Assembly: GCF_014650115.1 (NCBI RefSeq)
Contig: NZ_BMUI01000001.1
Span: 248,001-312,000, forward strand
Direction of reading: 5' to 3'
Source: Streptomyces olivaceoviridis
GTDB taxonomy: Bacteria; Actinomycetota; Actinomycetes; Streptomycetales; Streptomycetaceae
DNA length: 64,000 nt
The notes under the pieces are model-generated. The model did not search any database, was not told the origin of the DNA, and saw only the letters and a program-made list of their open reading frames with translations. Both the position numbers and the translations under genes were made by a program. Shown here piece after piece: positions 8,970-16,610 of the stretch. Within the stretch, counting starts at the first letter, position 1. Every line of letters begins with the position of its first letter.

Positions 8970-10376
8970 TCACCGGGTCCGGCCGAGCCCGGACGCCGGC
9001 AGGTCCGAGAGGTCCCACAGCCGGGCGGTCCCGCTTTCGTCCGACGCCACCAGGTGACGTCCGTCCGGGCTGAAGCTGATCTTCGAGACGTCGTCCTCGC
9101 AGCCTTCGAGCAGGGCGATCTCCGCACGCAGACGCATGTCCCACAGGCGAACGGTCCGGTCGCGGCCCCCGACGGCCAGGAGGGAGTCGTCCGCGCTGAA
9201 CGCCACCGCCTCCAGCGCGTCCTCGTCCTCGCCCAGGAGAGGGCGGCCCGTGCGCAGGACAGCGGCCCTCTCGGCCTGGTCCATGTCCCAGATCTCGATG
9301 TCCGGGCTGTGGCCCACCGCGGCCATCAGGCTGCCGTCGGAGGTGAAGGCGAAGCGGGACAACACCGTTCCGTGGCTTTCCGTGGCGATCCGCTGGAACC
9401 GGTCGCCGATGTGAAGGTTCCAGCTGCGTTTCCTCCCCGAGCGCCTGCCGAAACACGCCACCGGCACACCCTGGGGGGAGATGCCCCACGAGGCCAGCCC
9501 GTCGGTCATGCCGTTCACGCCGGGAAACCGGAACGGAGCCTGTCGTTCGCCCGTGAGCGCGGACCAGCAGTCCGGCCCGTCGTGCCCGAACGCGGTGACC
9601 ACTTGACCACCGCACTCCACCCGGCGCACGTAGGCCATGGCGGGTCGCCCGTGTTCCGGACGTTCCCCGATGGTCCTCAGGACGGTATCGGCTCGCACGT
9701 CCCAGATCACCGTCTCGTTGAGGAACGGGAAGTGGATCGCCAGCAGTGCGGGGGTGACGAATTCCAGACCGAGAACCTCGCTGTCCTCGGCGAAGGTCGC
9801 GATCTCCTTACGGCTGGGCCACTCCTCGACCCGCACGGAGGTGAGGGTGTCCTTGTAGGCGATCAGCGAGCCGTTCTGGCTGAACTCCGCGTAATCGGCG
9901 TCCAGGAAAACCGGCTCGGTGAACGTCTTCACAGTGCGCGAGGGACCTTCCTCCCCCGCTTCCACGGGCCGGTGCGCCCTCCGCATCAATTCCCGCGCGG
10001 CGGCATTGCAGGAAGTGACCTCACCGTCGGACGGCGAGTACTGGAAGCAACCGACACCGAGATCGTCCGCGCAGTCCAGGGCCGCCTTCGTGTACCCGGA
10101 GTTCGAGAAGAAGAGCATCTCTCCCTCCCGGCGGCCCCGCGCACCGAACAATTGCTGTATCAGATTCGGTGCGATGGCCCGGCCGTGGAACTTGACCTGC
10201 CCGTACACGCCGGGCCCATCGATGTCGAGTCCCCTGTCCGCGCCGCCCGGCGTCCGCCGCGCTCCGGTGAAACCGAGCCACCGGGCCCACTCCAAGGCGT
10301 TCTCCTCCGCGTCCTCCCAGTCCGATACGGGACGCGGCCGAGGACGCGGCAGTACCCGCGTCGCCTTGTCGTTCAT
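8970..10376 (-). CDS. Mrr-like nuclease domain fused to WD40 repeats
   Basis: 468 residues. Residues about 18-125 look like a restriction-endonuclease-like (Mrr_cat) fold: WEDAEENALEWARWLGFTGAR, then a PD-(D/E)xK-type core with D51 and Q60-V-K62 in GLDIDGPGVYGQVKF, then QQLFGARGR and LFFSNSGYTKAAL. From about 150 to the end there are WD40 beta-propeller repeats, clearest in the last three (IEIWDMD, VRLWDMR, ARLWDLS). A GGGAGA ribosome site precedes the ATG. The gene stands alone. A nuclease joined to a sensor propeller suggests a conflict or defence role, but catalysis is not proven. Confidence 0.78.
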   Translation of the reverse strand: MNDKATRVLPRPRPRPVSDWEDAEENALEWARWLGFTGARRTPGGADRGLDIDGPGVYGQVKFHGRAIAPNLIQQLFGARGRREGEMLFFSNSGYTKAALDCADDLGVGCFQYSPSDGEVTSCNAAARELMRRAHRPVEAGEEGPSRTVKTFTEPVFLDADYAEFSQNGSLIAYKDTLTSVRVEEWPSRKEIATFAEDSEVLGLEFVTPALLAIHFPFLNETVIWDVRADTVLRTIGERPEHGRPAMAYVRRVECGGQVVTAFGHDGPDCWSALTGERQAPFRFPGVNGMTDGLASWGISPQGVPVACFGRRSGRKRSWNLHIGDRFQRIATESHGTVLSRFAFTSDGSLMAAVGHSPDIEIWDMDQAERAAVLRTGRPLLGEDEDALEAVAFSADDSLLAVGGRDRTVRLWDMRLRAEIALLEGCEDDVSKISFSPDGRHLVASDESGTARLWDLSDLPASGLGRTR

Positions 10377-10470
10377 CGTCGTTCTCCCGGCTCTCTCGGA
10401 CTCCGCCCTTGAATGATCGACTGATCATAGGAAAGGCGGGCGGCAGGCCGGCTCGCACACCACCGCGCAG

Positions 10471-10505
10471 AGGGGCGACACCCCCCGCACTGGGGTGCCG
10501 CCCCT
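10471..10505 (-). terminator. Hairpin downstream of ppdK
   Basis: AGGGGCGACACCCC pairs with GGGGTGCCGCCCCT (10492-10505) over 14 positions with one imperfect pair. That pair is a G-U wobble only in the minus-strand RNA, which favours termination of ppdK before the WD40 gene. There is no U-tract, as is common in Streptomyces. Confidence 0.5.
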
Positions 10506-10579
10506 CCTCTTTCGTGCGCCGGGGCCGCCGCCGATCGGTGAGGGTCGGGGACCGACGGCGGCTCCGGGGACCGGGTGGG

Positions 10580-13300
10580 TCAGCGGTGGTCGCTGCCCGC
10601 CGACTGGGTGGCCGCGCGGCCCGCTTCCAGGCGGGCGACCGGGATGCGGAACGGGGAGCAGGAGACGTAGTCCAGGCCGGCCTCGTGGAAGAAGTGGACC
10701 GACTCCGGGTCACCGCCGTGCTCGCCGCAGACGCCGAGCTTGAGGTCGGGGCGCGTCCGGCGGCCCGCCTCGGCCGCCGCCTTCACCAGGGAGCCGACGC
10801 CGTCCTTGTCGATCGTCTCGAACGGGCTGACGCCGAAGATGCCCTTCTCCAGGTACGCCGTGAAGAACGAGGCCTCCACGTCGTCCCGGCTGAAGCCCCA
10901 CACCGTCTGGGTCAGGTCGTTCGTGCCGAAGGAGAAGAACTCCGCCGCCTCGGCGATCTGACCGGCCGTGAGGGCCGCTCGCGGCAGCTCGATCATCGTG
11001 CCGATCGCCAGCTTCAGCTTCGTACCGGTCGCCGCCTCGACCTCGGCGATGACCCGGTCCGCCTCCTCGCGGACGATCTCCAGCTCCTGGACCGTACCGA
11101 CCAGCGGGATCATGATCTCCGCACGCGGGTCGCCCTTGGCCGTCTTGCGCTCGGCCGCCGCTTCCGCGATGGCGCGGACCTGCATGGTGAACAGGCCGGG
11201 GATGACCAGGCCCAGGCGTACGCCGCGCAGGCCCAGCATCGGGTTCTGCTCGTGCAGGCGGTGTACGGCCTGGAGCAGGCGCAGCTCGTTCTCGTGCGGC
11301 TCCTGGCGGGACTCCGCCAGGGCCACGCGGACGGAGAGTTCCGTGATGTCCGGGAGGAACTCGTGCAGCGGCGGGTCCAGCAGACGGATCGTCACCGGGA
11401 GGCCGTCCATCGCCTCGAAGAGTTCGACGAAGTCCTTCTTCTGCAAGGGCAGCAGGGCCTTCAGGGACTCCTCGCGCTCCTCCTGCGTGTCGGCCAGGAT
11501 GAGGCGTTCGACCAGCTCACGGCGGTCGCCGAGGAACATGTGCTCCGTGCGGCACAGGCCGATGCCCTGGGCGCCGAAGCGGCGCGCCCGCAGCGCGTCC
11601 TCGGCGTTGTCCGCGTTGGCGCGCACCCGCAGCCGGCGCTTGCGGTCGGCGAAGGCCATCATGCGGTGGACCGCCTCGACCAGCTCGTCGGCGTCGTCGG
11701 CGCCCGGGTGCATACGGCCCTCGAAGTACTCCACGACGGGAGAGGGGACGACCGGGACCTCGCCCAGGTAGACCTTGCCGGACGAGCCGTCGATGGAGAT
11801 CAGGTCGCCCTCCTCCACGACGTGTCCGCCGGGGACCGTCATACGGCGGCGCTTGGTGTCGACCTCCAGCTCCTCCGCGCCGCAGACACAGGTCTTGCCC
11901 ATGCCGCGGGCGACCACGGCCGCGTGGGAGGTCTTGCCGCCGCGGGAGGTGAGGATGCCCTCGGCCGCGATCATGCCGTCCAGGTCGTCGGGGTTGGTCT
12001 CCCGGCGGACCAGGATCACCTTCTCGCCCGAGCGGGACCACTTCACCGCCGTGTACGAGTCGAAGACCGCCTTGCCGACCGCCGCGCCCGGCGAGGCCGC
12101 GATGCCCCGCGCGACCTGCTCGACCTTCGCCTGCTCGTCGAAGCGCGGGAACATCAGCTGGGCGAGCTGGGCGCCGGTGACGCGCTGGAGCGCCTCCGTC
12201 TCGTCGATGAGGCCCTGGTCCACCAGCTGGGTGGCGATGCGGAAGGCCGCGCCCGCCGTGCGCTTGCCGACGCGCGTCTGGAGCATCCAGAGCTGGCCGC
12301 GCTCGATGGTGAACTCGATGTCGCAGAGATCCCTGTAGTGGTTCTCCAGGGTCTCCATGATCCGCATGAGCTGGTCGTACGACTTCTTGTCGATCCGCTC
12401 CAGCTCGGCGAGCGGCACGGTGTTGCGGATGCCCGCGACCACGTCCTCGCCCTGGGCGTTCTGGAGGTAGTCGCCGTAGACGCCCTGGTGGCCGGAGGCG
12501 GGGTCGCGGGTGAAGGCGACGCCGGTGCCGGAGTCGGGGCCCAGGTTGCCGAAGACCATCGAGCAGACGTTGACGGCCGTGCCCAGGTCGTGCGGGATGC
12601 GCTCCTGACGGCGGTACAGCTTGGCGCGGTCGCCGTTCCAGGAGTCGAAGACCGCCTTGATGGCGAGGTCCATCTGCTCGCGCGGGTCCTGCGGGAAGTC
12701 CCGGCCGGCCTCCTTCTTGACGATCTTCTTGAAGGTGGTGACCAGCTTCTTCAGGTCCGCGGCCTCCAGGTCGGTGTCGACCGTGACCTTCTTGGCCGCC
12801 TTCGCCTTGTCCAGGGCTTCCTCGAAGAGGTCGCCGTCGACGCCGAGGACGGTCTTGCCGAACATCTGGACGAGGCGGCGGTAGGAGTCCCAGGCGAACC
12901 GCTCGTCGCCGGCCTGGGCCGCCAGGCCCTGCACCGACTTGTCCGACAGACCGATGTTCAGGACCGTGTCCATCATGCCGGGCATGGAGAACTTGGCGCC
13001 GGAGCGGACGGAGACCAGCAGCGGGTCGTCGGCCTGGCCGAGCTTCTTGCCCATCTTCGCTTCGAGGGCTTCGAGGTGCGCACTCACCTCGTCACGCAAG
13101 TCCGCGGGCTCCTCGCCGCTCTCCAGGTAGACCTTGCAGGCCTCCGTGGTGATCGTGAAGCCGGGAGGGACCGGGAGACCCAGGTTGGTCATCTCGGCGA
13201 GATTGGCACCCTTGCCGCCGAGCAGGTCCTTGAGGTCCTTGTTGCCCTCGGTGAAGTCGTAAACGAACTTCGCTGCCTGGGGTTCTTTGTTTTCCGACAC
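10580..13300 (-). CDS. ppdK: Pyruvate, phosphate dikinase
   Basis: Interconverts pyruvate + ATP + phosphate and PEP + AMP + diphosphate. 906 residues from a GTG at 13300 with AAGGAG eight bases upstream; the longer open frame is rejected because SENKEPQAAKFVYDF is the usual N-terminus. Order: N-terminal ATP-grasp domain (GGKGANLAEMTNLGLPVPPGF), swivelling phosphohistidine domain (GGKTSHAAVVARGMGK), C-terminal PEP/pyruvate barrel with catalytic Cys in GVCGEHGGDP. Supports gluconeogenic or anaplerotic balance at the PEP node. A 418-base gap upstream carries palindromes that may regulate it. Confidence 0.97.
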   Translation of the reverse strand: MSENKEPQAAKFVYDFTEGNKDLKDLLGGKGANLAEMTNLGLPVPPGFTITTEACKVYLESGEEPADLRDEVSAHLEALEAKMGKKLGQADDPLLVSVRSGAKFSMPGMMDTVLNIGLSDKSVQGLAAQAGDERFAWDSYRRLVQMFGKTVLGVDGDLFEEALDKAKAAKKVTVDTDLEAADLKKLVTTFKKIVKKEAGRDFPQDPREQMDLAIKAVFDSWNGDRAKLYRRQERIPHDLGTAVNVCSMVFGNLGPDSGTGVAFTRDPASGHQGVYGDYLQNAQGEDVVAGIRNTVPLAELERIDKKSYDQLMRIMETLENHYRDLCDIEFTIERGQLWMLQTRVGKRTAGAAFRIATQLVDQGLIDETEALQRVTGAQLAQLMFPRFDEQAKVEQVARGIAASPGAAVGKAVFDSYTAVKWSRSGEKVILVRRETNPDDLDGMIAAEGILTSRGGKTSHAAVVARGMGKTCVCGAEELEVDTKRRRMTVPGGHVVEEGDLISIDGSSGKVYLGEVPVVPSPVVEYFEGRMHPGADDADELVEAVHRMMAFADRKRRLRVRANADNAEDALRARRFGAQGIGLCRTEHMFLGDRRELVERLILADTQEEREESLKALLPLQKKDFVELFEAMDGLPVTIRLLDPPLHEFLPDITELSVRVALAESRQEPHENELRLLQAVHRLHEQNPMLGLRGVRLGLVIPGLFTMQVRAIAEAAAERKTAKGDPRAEIMIPLVGTVQELEIVREEADRVIAEVEAATGTKLKLAIGTMIELPRAALTAGQIAEAAEFFSFGTNDLTQTVWGFSRDDVEASFFTAYLEKGIFGVSPFETIDKDGVGSLVKAAAEAGRRTRPDLKLGVCGEHGGDPESVHFFHEAGLDYVSCSPFRIPVARLEAGRAATQSAGSDHR

Positions 13301-13502
13301 GGGTCTCGACTCCTTGAGGCCACGGTGGCTGCCCTGATGGCCAGGAACATACCCAGATCGAAGGTGCCTGGGTACGTCCACTTGCGCGTCATGCGCCTGT
13401 AACCACTCGTCCGCCAGCGGATCGAAAGTCAAGGCTTGGCAAGCGAAGCCGGCCGTATGTTTTCACTTCTTGAAGACGGCAGCACTCACAGGTGCGGTTT
13501 TC

Positions 13503-13516
13503 CGCTCAAATGAGCG
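13503..13516. promoter_or_regulatory. Palindrome CGCTCA-AA-TGAGCG, copy 1
   Basis: Perfect six-base arms around two bases; the same dyad occurs 101 bases away. It lies about 203 bases upstream of the ppdK start codon on the same (minus) transcription path, so it is a candidate repressor or activator site. The binding protein is unknown. Confidence 0.5.
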
Positions 13517-13550
13517 AGCCCCGGCACGATTGATTTCGATCGATGAACGA

Positions 13551-13581
13551 TCAAGGGGTGGCACCGAGTGCCACCCCTTGA
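13551..13581 (-). terminator. Strong hairpin after the ROK gene
   Basis: TCAAGGGGTGGCAC (13551-13564), loop CGA, then the perfect complement (13568-13581). It sits downstream of the ROK stop on the minus strand and upstream of ppdK, so it most likely ends ROK transcripts. Without a T-run it could instead be a processing or regulatory structure. Confidence 0.6.
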
Positions 13582-13603
13582 GGAAGTGCAGCCGTGCATG
13601 ATC

Positions 13604-13617
13604 CGCTCATCTGAGCG
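13604..13617. promoter_or_regulatory. Palindrome CGCTCA-TC-TGAGCG, copy 2
   Basis: Same arms as 13503-13516 with a different two-base centre, which suggests a protein-binding dyad rather than random GC bias. Confidence 0.5.
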
Positions 13618-13718
13618 CTACCCTTATCAAGGGTGGCGAGAATCACGCTGCCACAGACCGCTCCGTTTCACCATGCGGACCGCTCGGCGGACGCCCGCCG
13701 GCGACGGAAACACCGCTG

Positions 13719-14939
13719 TCACACACCCATCTCCGACAGCCGCTGCTCCACCCGGTCCGGCGCGTACAGGTGCTCCACCACCAGCGCGCCGGCGCCGATC
13801 AGCCCGGCCCGATCGCCGAGCCGCGAGGTGACGACGTCCAGGTGGGCCGTGGAGCGGGGCAGCGCCCGCTGGTAGAGCAGCTCGCGCACGCCGGTCAGGA
13901 AGGGCGTTCCGGCCAGATCACCCGCGATCATCAGCACGCCCGGGTTGAGCAGGGTGACGACCGTGGCCAGCACGTCCCCGACCTGCCGCCCGGCCTCCCG
14001 GGCCAGCGCGGCGGCCTCCGGGTGCCCGGCGGCCAGCAGGTCCCGCACGTCCGAACCGGAGGCGGCCGGCACCCCGGACGCGGCCAGCCGGCGGGCCACG
14101 GCGCCCCCGCTCGCGACCGCCGCGAGACAGCCGTACGAGCCGCACCGGCACAGCGCGTCGGCGCCGACCCTGATGTGCCCGATGTCGCCGGCGCCGCCGT
14201 CGACGCCCCGGTAGATCGAGCCGTCCACGACCACCCCGGCCCCGATGCCGGTGGAGACCTTGACCAGTACGAAGGCCGTGCAGCCGGGGTGTCCGGTGCG
14301 CTGTTCGCCGTACGCCATGAGGTTGGCGTCGTTGTCGACCAGGACCGGGACCGCGGGGGCCCCGGTGCGGTCGGTGAGGGCGCGGGAGAGACGGCCCCGT
14401 ATGTCGTAGCCGTCCCAGCCCGGCATGATCGGCGGCTGGACCACCCGGCCGGTCTCGCTGTCCACCGGGCCCGGCACCGCCAGCCCGATCCCGCACACCT
14501 CCCCGGCGCTGCGCCCCGCTTTGGCCAGCAGCTCGGCGAACCAGTGGCCCAGCTCGCCCAGCACGGCGTCGGGGCCGTCCTCGACCACCAGCGTGCCGGC
14601 CTGCTCGGCGAGGATCTCGCCGGTCAGGGTGAGGACGGCCGCGCGGGCGTGCCGGGTGTCCAGGTCGGCGGCGAGGACCACCGCGTGGGAGCCGTCGAAC
14701 TCCAGGGTGACGGACGGGCGTCCGCCGAGCGGCGAGCCGACCGGGCCGCCGGCGCCCTCGCGCAGCCAGCCCGCCCGGAACAGCCGGTCCAGGCGCTGGC
14801 CGACGGTGGCCCGGGACAGTCCGGTCGCCTGCTGGAGCGCGCCGCGTGTCACGGCCCGCCCGCTGCGCACCAGTTCGAGCAGATCGCCGGCGCCCGCCTG
14901 GCTCCCGCTCTTGCCGGTCCTTCCCGGACGTCCGGTCAT
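13719..14939 (-). CDS. ROK family transcriptional regulator
   Basis: 406 residues. N-terminal winged helix (VRSGRAVTRGALQQATGLSRATVGQRL) and a C-terminal ROK sugar-kinase-like domain (DNDANLMAYGE; zinc motif CRCGSYGCLAAVASG). In the usual ROK motif the residue after GCL is Glu; here Ala, so kinase activity is unlikely and a sensor role is favoured. ATG at 14939 is preferred over GTG at 14945 for its spacing from AAGGGG. It diverges from the glycoside hydrolase operon, which it probably represses until a sugar binds. Confidence 0.92.
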   Translation of the reverse strand: MTGRPGRTGKSGSQAGAGDLLELVRSGRAVTRGALQQATGLSRATVGQRLDRLFRAGWLREGAGGPVGSPLGGRPSVTLEFDGSHAVVLAADLDTRHARAAVLTLTGEILAEQAGTLVVEDGPDAVLGELGHWFAELLAKAGRSAGEVCGIGLAVPGPVDSETGRVVQPPIMPGWDGYDIRGRLSRALTDRTGAPAVPVLVDNDANLMAYGEQRTGHPGCTAFVLVKVSTGIGAGVVVDGSIYRGVDGGAGDIGHIRVGADALCRCGSYGCLAAVASGGAVARRLAASGVPAASGSDVRDLLAAGHPEAAALAREAGRQVGDVLATVVTLLNPGVLMIAGDLAGTPFLTGVRELLYQRALPRSTAHLDVVTSRLGDRAGLIGAGALVVEHLYAPDRVEQRLSEMGV

Positions 14940-15059
14940 GCGCACCCCCTTGTGCTTCTCCAGTCTGCATTACATATTGAGTTTTGCGTGTTAAATAGAC
15001 GTAACCCTACGGTGGCCGGGGCAGAACCGCGTCGGCCGGACGTCTTCGGGGAGCCCCGA
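14940..15059. promoter_or_regulatory. Divergent promoter region, ROK gene / glycosidase operon
   Basis: A 35-base AT-rich patch (about 14968-15003, including TTACATATTGAG and GTTAAATAGAC) stands out from the surrounding GC-rich sequence. It is the only plausible place for both promoters and for a ROK operator, since ROK repressors favour AT-rich sites. Exact hexamers are ambiguous. Confidence 0.5.
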
Positions 15060-16610
15060 GTGGATCGCACCGCCCAGCTCACTGCCCGTTCCACCCCGTA
15101 CGAGACGGCATACGACCCACCGGCCACGGCCACCACCCCGGCCACGACGACGTCCCTGCGCGCGAGGGCCGCCCGGGTGCTGGAGGCGAACTGGACCGGC
15201 GCCTCGACGGTGCCCTCCCTCGACCTGTATCCGCACCAGTGGTCCTGGGACTCCGCGTTCATCGCCATCGGGCTGCGGCACGTCTCGCCGCGGCGGGCCC
15301 AGACGGAACTGGAGACGCTGCTCGCGGCCCAGTGGGACGACGGTCGCGTCCCGCACATCGTGTTCAACCCCTCCGTACCGCTCGACGCGTACTTCCCGGG
15401 CCCCGACTTCTGGCGCTCCGCCACCGCCGGGCGCCCGGCGGGCGCCCCGCGCACGCTACAGACCTCCGGCATCGTGCAGCCACCGGTGCACGCGCTGGCG
15501 GCCTGGCTGGTGCACCGCGCCGACCCCGAACTGTCCCGGGCCCGCGGCTTCCTGGCCCGCGTCCACCCACGGCTGGCCGCCTGGCACCGGTACCTGCTGC
15601 ACCGCCGGGACCTGGGCGGCGCCGGGCTGGTGTCCGTGGTCCACCCCTGGGAGCAGGGCATGGACAACAGCCCCTGCTGGGACGCCCCGCTGGCCCGGAT
15701 CACCCCGGCCCCGGCCCGCTCCTTCCGCCGCGCCGACCTCGACCACGGCGCGGCCGAGGACCGGCCGACGGATCTGGACTACGGGCGGTACGTGCGGCTG
15801 GCCGCGGACTACCGGGACGCCGGGTACGCCGACGGGGGCGGGGAGTTCGCCGTGGAGGACCCGGCGTTCAACGCCCTCCTCATCGCCTCCGAGCACGCGC
15901 TCGCCCTGATCGCCGAGGAACTGGGCGCGACCGGCTCCGCCCGCCGGGCCCGCGCGCGGCGGCTGACGGCGACGCTGGTGGAGCGGCTGTGGGACGCGGA
16001 GACGGGGATGTTCCTGTGCCGGGACCTGCGGGCCGGGGGCACCCTCTCCGGGCACGGTACCTCCGGTTCCGGGGCCGAGGGCGAGCCGCGTGTCCCCGGT
16101 TCCCGTCTCCTTCCCGAGCGCGCCGTCTCCGGCCTGGTGCCGTTGATCCTGCCCGGTCTCCCCCGCGACATCGCCGCCGCCCTCGTCCGCACCCTGCGCG
16201 GACCGCACTTCTCGGTCGGTGACCGCACCCGGCTCGCGCCCAGTTACGACCTCCTCGGCGAGGCCTTCGACCCGCACCGCTACTGGCGCGGACCGGCGTG
16301 GTTCAACACGAGCTGGCTGCTGGAGCGCGGCCTGCGCACGCATGGCGAGACGGCGGCGGCCGAGGCCCTGCGCCGGGCGGTGCTGGACCTCGCCGACGCC
16401 ACCGATTTCGCGGAGTACGTCGACCCGTACACCGGCGCGCCCTGCGGAGCCACCGGCTTCGGCTGGACGGCGGCCCTCGCGCTCGACCTGTGCCACCGGC
16501 CGGCCGTGCGGCACGAGCGTCAACATCTGGACAAGAGCACACAAAGAGTCGTACCCCCCACGGACACCGGAACGTTCGACAGGAGTGACAGAGGAGGTCA
16601 CCGGGGATGA
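15060..16610 (+). CDS. MGH1-like (alpha/alpha)6 glycoside hydrolase
   Basis: 516 residues from GTG 15060 (GGGGAG upstream). The fold family is shown by HQWSWDSAFIAIGLRHV, PGPDFWRS, HPWEQGMDNSPCWD, RGPAWFNTSWLL: the pattern of GH63-related mannosyl/glucosylglycerate hydrolases and related trehalase-like enzymes. No signal peptide, so probably cytosolic. The stop overlaps the debranching-type gene as ATGA. With the ROK regulator this makes an inducible intracellular saccharide-degrading operon. Exact glycosidic bond is uncertain. Confidence 0.87.
   Translation: MDRTAQLTARSTPYETAYDPPATATTPATTTSLRARAARVLEANWTGASTVPSLDLYPHQWSWDSAFIAIGLRHVSPRRAQTELETLLAAQWDDGRVPHIVFNPSVPLDAYFPGPDFWRSATAGRPAGAPRTLQTSGIVQPPVHALAAWLVHRADPELSRARGFLARVHPRLAAWHRYLLHRRDLGGAGLVSVVHPWEQGMDNSPCWDAPLARITPAPARSFRRADLDHGAAEDRPTDLDYGRYVRLAADYRDAGYADGGGEFAVEDPAFNALLIASEHALALIAEELGATGSARRARARRLTATLVERLWDAETGMFLCRDLRAGGTLSGHGTSGSGAEGEPRVPGSRLLPERAVSGLVPLILPGLPRDIAAALVRTLRGPHFSVGDRTRLAPSYDLLGEAFDPHRYWRGPAWFNTSWLLERGLRTHGETAAAEALRRAVLDLADATDFAEYVDPYTGAPCGATGFGWTAALALDLCHRPAVRHERQHLDKSTQRVVPPTDTGTFDRSDRGGHRG

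Larger units (their letters stand above)
13301..13718. other. Non-coding gap between ppdK and the ROK gene
   Basis: No credible gene and no tRNA fold. It holds the 5' leader and promoter region of ppdK, two copies of a 14-base palindrome (13503-13516 and 13604-13617), a strong 14-bp hairpin (13551-13581) and a small dyad ACCCTT-ATC-AAGGGT (13620-13634). The block ATCAAGGGGTGGC (from 13550) recurs nearly unchanged as ATCAAGGGTGGC (from 13626). Confidence 0.6.

Noticed and set aside
10409..13402. 997-residue open frame on the plus strand opposite ppdK
   Set aside because: It is the GC-bias shadow of ppdK: low-complexity, Asp/Arg/Leu-rich, no domain, no ribosome site.
13301..13718. tRNA or small RNA gene
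   Set aside because: Hairpins are present but no cloverleaf, T-loop or 3' CCA; no known RNA family recognised.
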